Below, one piece after another: positions 1-8,487 of a DNA stretch of 21,528 nt (positions within the stretch are counted from its first letter, which is position 1; every line of letters starts with the position of its first letter). Both the position numbers and the translations under genes were made by a program. A model generated the notes under the pieces. The model saw only the letters and a program-made list of their open reading frames with translations. It did no database searches and was not told where the DNA came from. Origin of the DNA: an uncultured Alphaproteobacteria bacterium (lineage in GTDB: Bacteria > Pseudomonadota > Alphaproteobacteria > RUG11792); assembly GCA_910588255.1 (NCBI GenBank), contig CAJUOM010000013.1, positions 1-21,528 of the forward strand, written 5' to 3'.

Positions 1-82
1 TTAAAAAAAAGTAAATTTTTCGTTAACTATACTTCCTTTTATTTTATGGGATATTGTGAGGTGAAGGAAAAAATTTAAAACA

Positions 83-111
83 TTGCAAAGAAACCTTATA
101 TAAGATATCAT
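83..111 (+). promoter_or_regulatory. sigma70-type promoter of hisS
   Basis: TTGCAA (83-88) and TATCAT (106-111) are separated by exactly 17 bases, fair matches to the -35 and -10 consensus. A start of transcription near 118 would leave a leader of about 25 bases before the hisS ATG. No Shine-Dalgarno sequence is visible in that leader. Confidence 0.5.
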
Positions 112-142
112 AATTAGTACAAAGATATAAAATGTCGTTTTT

Positions 143-1408
143 ATGTTCAGACAAATACGCGGGATGAAAGATCTTTATGGGATCGACATTATAAAATATA
201 ACTACATAATTGAAAAAGCGAAAAAAGTAAGTCAGAAATATGGATTTGAAATAATAAGTACTCCTATTGTAGAGTATACAGACGTGTTTCAAAGATCACT
301 TGGAGACGAAACAGATGTTGTTTCAAAAGAGATGTATACTTTCACAGATAAAGGTGGTGAATCCATAACCCTGCGTCCTGAGGGAACCGCAGGAGTTATG
401 AGATCTATAGTGACAGAATCTATGTTTCAACATCTCCCTGTAAAACTAATGTATTATGGCGAAATGTTTAGATATGACAGACCTCAAAAAGGTCGTTATC
501 GTCAATTTCACCAGTTAGGTTTTGAACATGTCGGGGACAAGAGTCCTTATACAGATACTTCTATAATAATCATGGCTTCTGAGATTTTAAATTCTATTGG
601 TATATTTGATTTCAACGTTCAATTGAATACTCTTGGAGATGACGAAACACGAGAAGCCTATACAAAAGGTCTTGTAAAATATCTTTCAAGATATGAAGAT
701 TCATTATCAGATGATTCAAAAATAAGATTGAAAAAGAATCCACTCAGGATTCTTGATTCAAAAGACTTAAAAGATAAGGAAATTTGTTCAATGGCTCCGA
801 TAATTACTGACTATTTGAGTAAAGAATCCGGAATGTATTTTGACAAAGTTTGTAGTCTTTTAGAAAAAGCTGGCGTAAATTATGAAATAAATAATTTCTT
901 GGTTAGAGGTCTCGATTATTATGCTTATACAACTTTTGAGTTTAAATCTACCCAAGGTGATTATAAAGATGCTTTGGGAGGTGGTGGTAGATATGACAAG
1001 CTTTTGAGTTTATTTGAAGGACCAGAAGTCTCAGGTATTGGTTTTGCATTTGGAGTTGAAAGGTTGATGCTTTTGCTAGATAATGCAAATTTTGAGGATG
1101 AGTTGAAGAAGGTTGCCGTAATTCCTGTTACAGATGAAGAAAATGAAACAACTTTTGAACTTTATAAATTATTATTGAGTTGTGATATTTCATCTGAATT
1201 TTTACATATTGGAAATATAAGCAAAAAAATGAAAGTTGCCAATAGACGAAATTGTGAAATTGCAATAATAATCGGCGAAACAGAAGTGAAAAATAACACT
1301 CTCACAGTAAAGTTTATGAAAAAAGAAAAAGATACAACAAGAATTATAAACAGAAATGATATTGTAAATTTCTTAAAATATAACGAGAGCCTTCAAAAGA
1401 TTGTATAA
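143..1408 (+). CDS. hisS: histidine--tRNA ligase
   Basis: Cytoplasmic class II aminoacyl-tRNA synthetase that charges tRNA-His with histidine using ATP. At 421 residues it has the usual bacterial length. Motif 2 is clear around R110 (MFRYDRPQKGRYRQFHQLGFE region), the histidine-specific LVRGLDYYAYTTFEF segment begins near residue 253 with R255 as the expected catalytic arginine, and the motif 3 block GIGFAFGVERLML lies near residues 301-313. The C-terminal anticodon-binding domain follows. The ATG at 143 fits the family N-terminus (FRQIRGMKDLY) and lies about 25 bases after a plausible promoter, although no ribosome binding site is visible. It appears to be transcribed alone, since kdsA downstream has its own promoter. 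Confidence 0.96.
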   Translation: MFRQIRGMKDLYGIDIIKYNYIIEKAKKVSQKYGFEIISTPIVEYTDVFQRSLGDETDVVSKEMYTFTDKGGESITLRPEGTAGVMRSIVTESMFQHLPVKLMYYGEMFRYDRPQKGRYRQFHQLGFEHVGDKSPYTDTSIIIMASEILNSIGIFDFNVQLNTLGDDETREAYTKGLVKYLSRYEDSLSDDSKIRLKKNPLRILDSKDLKDKEICSMAPIITDYLSKESGMYFDKVCSLLEKAGVNYEINNFLVRGLDYYAYTTFEFKSTQGDYKDALGGGGRYDKLLSLFEGPEVSGIGFAFGVERLMLLLDNANFEDELKKVAVIPVTDEENETTFELYKLLLSCDISSEFLHIGNISKKMKVANRRNCEIAIIIGETEVKNNTLTVKFMKKEKDTTRIINRNDIVNFLKYNESLQKIV

Positions 1409-1490
1409 AAGGGAAAAATGAGAGGGTAAGAAAGAGGTAAAGTAGAGTTAAAAAGAAAGGGTTTATACTATAATTCTGGCTGGTCTCTGA

Positions 1491-1519
1491 TTGACGAATT
1501 ATAACAAGTGCAGTATAAT
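1491..1519 (+). promoter_or_regulatory. strong sigma70 promoter of the kdsA operon
   Basis: TTGACG (1491-1496), a 17-base spacer and a perfect TATAAT (1514-1519). It is the best consensus promoter in the window. Transcription should begin near 1526, so a GTG at 1508 in the kdsA frame would lie outside the transcript. This fixes the kdsA start at the ATG at 1550, which has GGAG at 1541-1544. A second TATAAT at 1469-1474 has no good -35 partner. Confidence 0.75.
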
Positions 1520-1549
1520 TCTTATTGGGTTATTTCTCCTGGAGAATTC

Positions 1550-2386
1550 ATGAAATCTTGTTTTGTCAACAATTTAGAAATTTCAAATGATTTGAGATTC
1601 TCATTTATTGGAGGTCCATGTGCAATTGAATCTTTGGATCATGCTTTTTATATATGCGAAAAAATAAAACAGATTTGTGATAAATTAGAAATTAATTTTA
1701 TATATAAATCATCGTTTGATAAAGCAAACAGAAGTAGTATTTCCGGAAAACGAGGAATAGGTATTGAAGAAGGGTTAGAAATACTTCAAAAAGTTAAAGA
1801 TAAATTTAATGTTCCTGTTTTGACAGATGTTCATTTGCCTCAGCAATGTGATATAGTAGCAAAAGTTGCTGATATTCTTCAGATACCGGCTTTTTTATGC
1901 AGGCAAACAGATATGCTTGAAGCTGCAGCAAAAACAGGGAAAGCTATACATGTGAAAAAAGGGCAGTTTATTTCTCCAAATGATATGAAAAATGTTGTGA
2001 AAAAATTAGAATATTTCGGAGCAGAAAATATAATGCTTTGCGACAGAGGGACTTGTTTTGGCTATAATAACTTGGTGTCAGATTTCAGAGGATTGGCAAT
2101 TATGAAGCAGACGAGTTATCCTGTGATATTTGATGCAACTCATTCAGTTCAATTTCCTTCAGCGAATGGGGAATCATCAGGGGGCGATCGTAGATTTGCA
2201 CCAATCTTAGCAAGAGCTGCAATAGCTGTTGGAATTGCCGGAGTTTTCATGGAAGTTCATGAGAATCCAGATAAAGCTCCTTGTGATGGACCGAATATGA
2301 TATATTTAAAAGATTTAGAGCAAATTTTGAAAGAACTCTTAGATTTGGATAAAGTTTCAAAAATGTATAGAAGGGAAATATTATGA
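1550..2386 (+). CDS. kdsA: 3-deoxy-8-phosphooctulonate synthase (KDO-8-P synthase)
   Basis: Condenses phosphoenolpyruvate with arabinose 5-phosphate to KDO 8-phosphate, the precursor of the lipopolysaccharide inner core, in the cytoplasm. From the ATG at 1550 the protein has 278 residues, typical for the family. Clear blocks are GGPCAIES (residues 21-28), KSSFDKANRSS, TDVH, PAFLCRQTDML, VKKGQF, LCDRGTCFGYNNLV and a C-terminal EVHENPD..CDGP. The cysteine at residue 24, in GGPCAIE, is the metal ligand of the metal-dependent class; the E. coli-type enzyme has Asn there. The start is set by the GGAG five bases upstream and by the promoter at 1491-1519; an in-frame GTG at 1508 is rejected. It is the first gene of a four-gene operon, and its stop overlaps the next start (ATGA, 2383-2386). 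Confidence 0.95.
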   Translation: MKSCFVNNLEISNDLRFSFIGGPCAIESLDHAFYICEKIKQICDKLEINFIYKSSFDKANRSSISGKRGIGIEEGLEILQKVKDKFNVPVLTDVHLPQQCDIVAKVADILQIPAFLCRQTDMLEAAAKTGKAIHVKKGQFISPNDMKNVVKKLEYFGAENIMLCDRGTCFGYNNLVSDFRGLAIMKQTSYPVIFDATHSVQFPSANGESSGGDRRFAPILARAAIAVGIAGVFMEVHENPDKAPCDGPNMIYLKDLEQILKELLDLDKVSKMYRREIL

Positions 2387-4095
2387 ATTTTGAATCGAAT
2401 TTGAAAGAACTAAGAAAATTTTTAGATAGCATAAAAGCTGATGCAATATTAGTTGCTATGAATAACTTCTTTGGAAATTTCAAATCAGAATTATCAGGAA
2501 TCAGATATATCTCTGGATTTTCTGGTTCGAATGGAAGAGCTGTTGTGTACAAAAATAAAGCATTATTATCCGTTGATGGACGTTATACAAAACAAGCTAC
2601 AGATCAAACAAATAGTGAAATTTGGACGATTAGAGAGTTTCCTGAATTTGATACTATAAAAATGATTGAAGAGGCAATGAATCCGGGAGACACTCTTGCT
2701 ATTGCTCCGTTTTCCATAACCTATAAATCCTATTTAAAGGTTTTAAAAATTGCGAAATCGAAGAACTTGAAATTAAAAATAATAGATAATTATCCTCTAA
2801 AATCTTTTGAAATATCTAATGAAAAAATATATTTAATCGGGCTTGAATGCATGGGAGAAACAAGAGAATCTCGAATTAATAAAATACAAGAAACTTTGAA
2901 AGAAGGAGAATCATTATTATTAACAGACTCTGCAGCAATAGGATGGATCTTTGGTATACGTATTGCTCCAACTGAAGACAAATGTGTTTTGCCGAACTGT
3001 ATTGCATTTATTGAAAAAAAACAAAAACCTGTTATTTTTTCTGATCTAGAATTGTTGGATAATTCAGAAGATTTTCAATATTTTAATATTAAAGATTTTG
3101 AGAAAATTATTAGTTCAAAAGAGAGGTCGATTGTTAATTTTGATTTTTCAAGAACACCCCTTTATTTTGTGAAAGCATTTGAGGATAACGAATTTGAAAT
3201 AAAATCTTCTTCTGTGAATTATGGTCTATTTGAATCCAGGAAAAATAGAACAGAAATAGAAAATTTAAAAATTGCTTCGAAGAAAGCTTCTTTATCATTT
3301 ATAAAAACCTTAGCTTTTGCTGAAAACACAACGTCAACAACCGAAATTGAAATAGCTGAATTTTTTGAAAATGATTTAAAACTATATGATAATTTTATTT
3401 CACTTAGTTTCAATTCTATTTCTGCATTTGGAAAAAATACATCGATTGTACATTACAATCCAAAAGTTTGTGGAAATGCGGAAGTTAATACGAATGGATT
3501 ATTCTTATTGGATGCCGGAGCTCATTTTTCAAATTCAACAACAGATATGACAAGAACGATATATAGAGGAGAGAATCCGGATGAAGAATTAAAAATAATT
3601 TATTCTGCGGTATTACGTTCTGTTATTATCTTTTCATCTATGCGTTTCCCAAATGCGTCCAAGGCTTGCTATCTCGATTCTATAGCGAGATTTTTCATAT
3701 GGAACAAGGGATACGATTATCATTTTGGAACAGGGCATGGAATAGGAAGTTTTGGAAATGTTCATGAACATCCACGTATTTCACCAACATCTCTGGAAGA
3801 AATTATGAAAGATATGGTTTTAACTGTAGAGCCGGGGATTTATCGTGAAGACTTTGGAATACGTTTGGAAAACATGCTTTTGACAAGGAATTCAATAAAA
3901 CAGGGATTTGTTGAATTCGAAACATTGAACTATATCCCATTTTGTAGAAAATTGATTATAAAAGATATGTTTAGTAACTTTGAATTAGAATGGTTAAATC
4001 GTTATCATAAGAAAGTTTATGAGACATTGGAAAATTATTTGAAAGATGATGAATTAACATTAAATTGGCTCAAAGAAAATACGAGGGAAATATGA
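2383..4095 (+). CDS. M24-family Xaa-Pro aminopeptidase (long, three-domain type)
   Basis: Metallopeptidase of the aminopeptidase P family, which removes an N-terminal residue in front of proline. At 570 residues it matches the long form with two creatinase-like N-terminal domains and a C-terminal pita-bread catalytic domain. The five metal ligands expected for M24 are all present: D377 (LLDAGAHF), D388 (TTDMTRT), H452 (GTGHGIGSFGNVHEHPR), E483 (TVEPGIYRE) and E496 (IRLENML). It should therefore be active, with two divalent metal ions. It is translationally coupled to kdsA through an ATGA overlap and ends in an ATGA overlap with pgk. No functional link between peptide turnover and its operon partners is evident. 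Confidence 0.92.
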   Translation: MNFESNLKELRKFLDSIKADAILVAMNNFFGNFKSELSGIRYISGFSGSNGRAVVYKNKALLSVDGRYTKQATDQTNSEIWTIREFPEFDTIKMIEEAMNPGDTLAIAPFSITYKSYLKVLKIAKSKNLKLKIIDNYPLKSFEISNEKIYLIGLECMGETRESRINKIQETLKEGESLLLTDSAAIGWIFGIRIAPTEDKCVLPNCIAFIEKKQKPVIFSDLELLDNSEDFQYFNIKDFEKIISSKERSIVNFDFSRTPLYFVKAFEDNEFEIKSSSVNYGLFESRKNRTEIENLKIASKKASLSFIKTLAFAENTTSTTEIEIAEFFENDLKLYDNFISLSFNSISAFGKNTSIVHYNPKVCGNAEVNTNGLFLLDAGAHFSNSTTDMTRTIYRGENPDEELKIIYSAVLRSVIIFSSMRFPNASKACYLDSIARFFIWNKGYDYHFGTGHGIGSFGNVHEHPRISPTSLEEIMKDMVLTVEPGIYREDFGIRLENMLLTRNSIKQGFVEFETLNYIPFCRKLIIKDMFSNFELEWLNRYHKKVYETLENYLKDDELTLNWLKENTREI

Positions 4096-5261
4096 TAAAG
4101 AAGTTTAAAGATTTTGAAAATTTTATAAAAAATAACAAAGGTATAAATCGTTGTATTATAAGATGCGATCTGAACTTACCTTCTGATATCGAGGATTTGT
4201 CAAGAGTATATGCCATAAAAGATACGGTTCTAAGTGTGTTAGCTCTAGGTTTAGATGCGGTCTTAATTTCTCATTATAAACGACCAAAACTTGAAGATAT
4301 TTCAAATCCAAAATTTTCACTTCAAAATACAGTGGATAAAGTTTCAAAAGTTTTAGGAAAGGATGTATATTTTGAAAAATCTTCAATATTTGATATCGAT
4401 CCTTCTTCTATAAAATCGAAATTAACCTTGTTAGAAAACTTAAGATTTTATGAAGGGGAAACAAAGAATAATGACGAATTGGCAAAAAGACTTGCGAAGT
4501 TTGGAGATGTTTATATAAATGATGCATTTTCAGTTTCTCATAGAGCTCATGCTTCAGTTGAGGCAATAACAAAACATCTTCCTTCGTTTGCAGGTAAATC
4601 TTTAGAAAGAGAAATTGAAGGTATTTCTAATGTAACACAAAATATATCTCGTCCATTTACAGCTATTATTGGAGGTTCGAAAGTATCTTCAAAAATAGAT
4701 GTATTGAAACAGATTTCCAAAACTGCGGATTGTTTAATCATAACTGGGGCTATGGCTAACACATTCTTAGCTGCAAAAGGTTTTGATATGAAATCTTCTT
4801 TGATTGAAAAAGATCAATTTGAAACAGCTCTTGATATTTTAAAAAATTCAGGTGCAAAAATCATACTCCCTGTTGATTTTCTTGCATCAAAAGATATTAA
4901 TGTATCCGGAAATAATTATGTGATAGAAGATATCCCGGATGGTTGTTCATGTTTTGATATAGGGAGTGGTTCAACTTCGAAAATTATAGAAATATTGAGG
5001 AAAACGAAAACATTATTATGGAACGGAGCAATTGGAGCATTTGAATTTGCAAATTTTGATAACTCTTCCAAAATGATTACACCAGTTATTGTTGAATTGA
5101 CAAAATCAGGAAACTTAATTTCTGTGATAGGAGGCGGAGAAACAATAGCTTCAATTGGGAAGTATAAAAAGGATATGACCTTTGTTTCAACAGCCGGGGG
5201 TGCTTTCCTTGAATTTGTTGCTGGATATAAACTTCCGGGATTAATAGCCTTAGAAAAATGA
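4092..5261 (+). CDS. pgk: phosphoglycerate kinase
   Basis: Glycolytic enzyme transferring phosphate between 1,3-bisphosphoglycerate and ADP. The 389 residues cover the whole two-domain fold: N-terminal RCDLNLP (a variant of RVDFNVP), ENLRFYEGE, YINDAFSVSHRAHAS, then the nucleotide domain with IIGGSKVSSKIDVL, WNGAIGAFE and GGGETIASIG, and the family's C-terminal STAGGAFLEF. The ATG at 4092 is chosen because it forms an ATGA overlap with the upstream stop and has GAGGG at 4083-4087; a TTG at 4065 is in frame but lies deep inside the upstream gene. Replacement of V and F by C and L in the substrate motif is mild divergence, and all key glycines are kept. Confidence 0.95.
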   Translation: MIKKFKDFENFIKNNKGINRCIIRCDLNLPSDIEDLSRVYAIKDTVLSVLALGLDAVLISHYKRPKLEDISNPKFSLQNTVDKVSKVLGKDVYFEKSSIFDIDPSSIKSKLTLLENLRFYEGETKNNDELAKRLAKFGDVYINDAFSVSHRAHASVEAITKHLPSFAGKSLEREIEGISNVTQNISRPFTAIIGGSKVSSKIDVLKQISKTADCLIITGAMANTFLAAKGFDMKSSLIEKDQFETALDILKNSGAKIILPVDFLASKDINVSGNNYVIEDIPDGCSCFDIGSGSTSKIIEILRKTKTLLWNGAIGAFEFANFDNSSKMITPVIVELTKSGNLISVIGGGETIASIGKYKKDMTFVSTAGGAFLEFVAGYKLPGLIALEK

Positions 5262-6316
5262 AAAATAAAAAGATTATCATAGCGGCAGGAGGAACAGGAG
5301 GGCATGTTTTTCCGGCAGTTTGTTTGGCAAAAGAACTCGAAAAGAAAAATTATAGTATAATTTTCGCAACTGACAAAAGAGGATTGAAATATTTAGGTAA
5401 TTTTCAAAATAACGCAATTATTCAAAAAATAGACACGTCTTCTAGACTAAAATTATACTTTTCATTGATAGTTAATATTATATTGAGTATGTTTCACATG
5501 CGCTCGAAGAGAGGCGAAGCCAAACATTTAAAGCCAAAATTGGTTATTGGATTTGGGGGATATCCTTCAGTTCCGTTTGGTTTAGCCGCTCAATTATTGA
5601 AAACCAAAACGATTATTCATGAACAAAATGCCGTTATAGGAAAGGCAAATAAATTACTTTCCAAAATGGCGAGTTTAGTTATAACATCATTTCCGAAAAC
5701 AAAAGGTATCATGGAATCTAACAAGGTCATTCATCTTGGGAATCCAACTCGTTTTGAAAATCAATATCAGAATCTGACTCATTCTGAAAATAGTATTTTG
5801 ACGATTTTGATATTTGGAGGAAGCCAAGGAGCAAGAGTGTTTTCAAATGAAGTTGTTCAAGCGATTTGTAATTTGTCTAAAACGATTAAATTGCGTGTTT
5901 TTCATCAAGGACGATGTGAGGATATTGATACTATAAAATCGCAGTATAATGCATTTGGAATTGAGAATACTGTTTCAGATTTCTTTAATAATATGGATGA
6001 ACTTTATAAAAATTCTGATATAGTTATTTCTAGATCTGGAGCTTCAAGCATTTTTGAAATAATAGGTTTTGCCAAACCTGCAATTCTTATCCCTTATACA
6101 AAGTCAATTAACGGAGATCAATTGGCTAATGCTAAATATCTAAAAAGTCATAATGCGGCAATCGTAATCAATGAAAATTCTGATTTGAAACTTGAATTAT
6201 CTATGGCATTTTCAATAATTTTAAAAGAAAAGGCTCTAATACAAGATAATCTGAAAAAATTACACGTTCCAAATATAACAAAGAAGTTTATAGAAGTTAT
6301 TGAGAAATTATCGTAA
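5258..6316 (+). CDS. murG: UDP-GlcNAc:undecaprenyl-PP-MurNAc-pentapeptide GlcNAc transferase
   Basis: Peripheral membrane GT28 glycosyltransferase that turns lipid I into lipid II in peptidoglycan synthesis. It has 352 residues, normal length. The glycine-rich loop AAGGTGGHVFPAV is near residues 9-21, followed by GFGGYPSVPFGLAA, HEQNAVIGKAN, the GGSQGA loop near residue 188 and the C-terminal donor site ISRSGASSIFEI...YTKSINGDQLANA. It overlaps the pgk stop by ATGA and is the last gene of the operon. It is separated from mraY and murF, which lie about 1 kb away on the opposite strand, so the usual dcw order is broken here. Confidence 0.95.
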   Translation: MKNKKIIIAAGGTGGHVFPAVCLAKELEKKNYSIIFATDKRGLKYLGNFQNNAIIQKIDTSSRLKLYFSLIVNIILSMFHMRSKRGEAKHLKPKLVIGFGGYPSVPFGLAAQLLKTKTIIHEQNAVIGKANKLLSKMASLVITSFPKTKGIMESNKVIHLGNPTRFENQYQNLTHSENSILTILIFGGSQGARVFSNEVVQAICNLSKTIKLRVFHQGRCEDIDTIKSQYNAFGIENTVSDFFNNMDELYKNSDIVISRSGASSIFEIIGFAKPAILIPYTKSINGDQLANAKYLKSHNAAIVINENSDLKLELSMAFSIILKEKALIQDNLKKLHVPNITKKFIEVIEKLS

Positions 6317-6360
6317 TTTACTAAAGTTTTATTAAGATATTGATATTCATAGAAATTCAA

Positions 6361-6399
6361 GGTGAGAAGAGAAATGGATAGCATATCTCTCCTTTTTTA
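6361..6399 (+). terminator. possible rho-independent terminator after murG
   Basis: GGTGAGA (6361-6367) can pair with TCTCTCC (6386-6392) except for one T-T mismatch, across an 18-base loop, and a run of six T follows. A shorter alternative pairs AGAGA with TCTCT. The stem is weak, but the position between convergent genes and the T run support the call. Confidence 0.4.
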
Positions 6400-6407
6400 A
6401 TTTAAAT

Positions 6408-7217
6408 TTAATCTATCCAGATTATTCTTATAGGGTTGTTTTCATTATTTTTTATTCCTATAAAGTCTAAGATTTCAGATAAGTTCTCGTTATCAAATTT
6501 ACGAGACAGATATAGATTCTGTAATTTACAATAATCAAAAATTCCACGTCCAATTTGTTCTATAGAAGATGGTATATTTATTTCTTGTAGTGAGCAACAA
6601 CAATAAAAAGCACGGCAATCAATTTTCTTTACGGAAGATGGTATAACTACTTTTTCTAGTAAACTGCAATCAGAAAAAGCTTCTTCTCCAATTTCTATTA
6701 AGGAAGTAGGCAAATTTACCTGTGTTAGTGATAAGGAATCAGAAAAGGCATGAGCTCCAATTTTCTTTACGGAGTCCATGTATATATTTTGTAGTGAATA
6801 GCAAGAACGAAAAGCCGCTTTTCCAATTTTCGTTGCGGAATTCATGTGTACAGTTTCTAATGAACCACAACAACGAAACGTATTTTTTGCAATTTTTTTT
6901 GCGTAGCCTATTTTTACTTCTTTTAGTGCAGAATAATGATAATAAGCTTTACATGGAATATTGGCATCAGAAATGTTTAGATTTGTTAGTGATACCATAA
7001 TATCAAATTCTCCCTGGGATATTGGGTTTTTATCTAAGCTAGACATAGGAAATTGATCATCGAAGGTTTTATTTTTCTTAGGTACATCAAGGAATGTTAT
7101 TCCAAATTGGGCATCTGACTTAGAATTGGAACTTTTACTCGATTGGAAAGCATTTGTTGTATTGAAAAGACTGAAAGTGCTTATTAATAAGGCTAAAGTT
7201 ATCTTTCTTTTGTTCAT
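6408..7217 (-). CDS. secreted BspA-type leucine-rich-repeat protein
   Basis: The 269-residue protein has an N-terminal signal peptide (MNKRKITLALLISTFSLF, cleavage expected after NTTNA near residue 23). The C-terminal half carries about six repeats of 21-23 residues with the LRR_5 pattern IGxxAFxxCxSLxxVxLPxS, for example KIGKAAFRSCYSLQNIYM and EIGEEAFSDCSLLEKVVIP. Repeats of this kind occur in BspA-like surface proteins and in effectors of host-associated bacteria, where they bind proteins; the partner here is unknown. The ATG at 7217 is preferred over an in-frame start at 7292, because a consensus promoter lies between them (7260-7288) and only the shorter form has a normal signal peptide. 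It is probably monocistronic, lodged between murG and mraY. Confidence 0.85.
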   Translation of the reverse strand: MNKRKITLALLISTFSLFNTTNAFQSSKSSNSKSDAQFGITFLDVPKKNKTFDDQFPMSSLDKNPISQGEFDIMVSLTNLNISDANIPCKAYYHYSALKEVKIGYAKKIAKNTFRCCGSLETVHMNSATKIGKAAFRSCYSLQNIYMDSVKKIGAHAFSDSLSLTQVNLPTSLIEIGEEAFSDCSLLEKVVIPSSVKKIDCRAFYCCCSLQEINIPSSIEQIGRGIFDYCKLQNLYLSRKFDNENLSEILDFIGIKNNENNPIRIIWID

Positions 7218-7259
7218 ATTTATCTTATTCGTTAAGGTAATAAAAATATTCTTTATAAG

Positions 7260-7288
7260 ATTATACAATACTTTTCTCAACAGTTCAA
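7260..7288 (-). promoter_or_regulatory. sigma70 promoter of the leucine-rich-repeat gene
   Basis: On the minus strand TTGAAC (7288-7283), a 17-base spacer and a perfect TATAAT (7265-7260). Transcription near 7253 would give a leader of about 36 bases before the ATG at 7217. The gene therefore has its own promoter and need not depend on read-through from mraY. Confidence 0.6.
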
Positions 7289-7395
7289 ACAAAATTTATT
7301 TATATATTCGGAAAACTATTTAGCAATTCCGGAGTTTGACATATGAAAAATGATTAGTTATTCTAAGAATATCGTGTTAGAGAATTTTAATAGCT

Positions 7396-8487
7396 TTATC
7401 TTATTTTCAATAGTGATAATGCTAAAATTCCCAAAATCATTGATATTATCCAAAATCTGAATACGACTGTTGATTCTGACCATCCTTTTTTTTCGAAATG
7501 ATGATGTATCGGAGCCATTAAAAATATTCGCTTTCCAGTTAATTTAAAATAGAACACTTGGATTATAACAGATAAAGTTTCCAAAACGAAGATTCCTCCA
7601 ACTAAAGCATATATGAACTCTTGTTTTGATATTAATGAAATAAATCCTAACACTCCACCAATTGCAACAGAACCTGTATCTCCCATGAAAATCTTTGCAG
7701 GAGGAGCATTAAACCACATGAACCCAAATCCCGCACCAATCAATGCTCCTAGAAAAACACAAATTTCAGATATTCCCGGAATATATTGTATATGTAAATA
7801 ATCTGAAAATATTGTGTTTCCAGCGAGGTAACTCACAATTGCCAGGCAAATTGAAGATATTATTACAGGTCCCATAGCTAAGCCATCTAGGCCATCAGTT
7901 AAATTAACCGCATTCGAACTTCCAACCATAATAAATATCCCCCAAACTATAAAAAAGTACCCGAGATCTATATTGCAGTTTTTAAAAATCGGAAAAAATA
8001 TAGATGTTATTCCATCAAAATAACAAGCCTTTGAATATATTAGACAACAGACAATACTAACTATTGATTGAAGTAAGAATTTTTTCTTTCCTGTAATACC
8101 GTGATAATCATATTTTTTAATTTTTTTGTAATCATCAATAGCTCCAATTAATCCAAATCCAATAAAAACAATAAAACATAGCCAAACATATAAATTAGTT
8201 AAATCTGCAAATAAAAGTGAGCTGAATGCTGTTGCTGATATTATTAAAATTCCTCCCATAGTGGGAGTCCCTTTTTTTGTTTTTAAATGAGATGCAGGAC
8301 CATCTTCACGTATGGGTTGTCCGTTTCTTTGATGTTCTTTTAAAAAATGTATAAATTTATTTCCAATAAGCAACGTAATTAAAAATGAAGCAAGGAATGC
8401 ACAAATAGATCGAAATGTAACATATTTAAAAATATTTAGGATTGAATAATCTGTTGAGAAAAGTTTATAAATTAAGTTGTAGAACAT
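7396..8487 (-). CDS. mraY: phospho-N-acetylmuramoyl-pentapeptide transferase
   Basis: Polytopic inner-membrane enzyme that moves phospho-MurNAc-pentapeptide from UDP to undecaprenyl phosphate, forming lipid I. The 363 residues show about ten hydrophobic segments and the family signatures: GPASHLKTKKGTPTMGG near residues 64-80, the first aspartate pair in IGAIDDYKK, NAVNLTDGLDGLA, FMGDTGSVAIGG and PIHHHFEKKGW, ending in the typical LxxLKIR tail. It overlaps the end of murF by 16 bases and is cotranscribed with it. murD and ftsW, which usually follow, are absent; the next gene is the leucine-rich-repeat protein. Confidence 0.96.
   Translation of the reverse strand: MFYNLIYKLFSTDYSILNIFKYVTFRSICAFLASFLITLLIGNKFIHFLKEHQRNGQPIREDGPASHLKTKKGTPTMGGILIISATAFSSLLFADLTNLYVWLCFIVFIGFGLIGAIDDYKKIKKYDYHGITGKKKFLLQSIVSIVCCLIYSKACYFDGITSIFFPIFKNCNIDLGYFFIVWGIFIMVGSSNAVNLTDGLDGLAMGPVIISSICLAIVSYLAGNTIFSDYLHIQYIPGISEICVFLGALIGAGFGFMWFNAPPAKIFMGDTGSVAIGGVLGFISLISKQEFIYALVGGIFVLETLSVIIQVFYFKLTGKRIFLMAPIHHHFEKKGWSESTVVFRFWIISMILGILALSLLKIR

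Noticed and set aside
1508..1549. GTG start giving kdsA 14 extra residues
   Set aside because: It lies between the -35 and -10 of a near-perfect promoter, and the ATG at 1550 has a well-placed GGAG.
2247..2552. Minus-strand ORF of 101 codons across the kdsA end
   Set aside because: It is a shadow of two well-supported genes, with no promoter, ribosome binding site or family features; other antisense ORFs in housekeeping genes were dropped for the same reason.
7218..7292. Longer N-terminus for the leucine-rich-repeat protein
   Set aside because: The promoter at 7260-7288 lies within this stretch, and the extension would bury the signal peptide.
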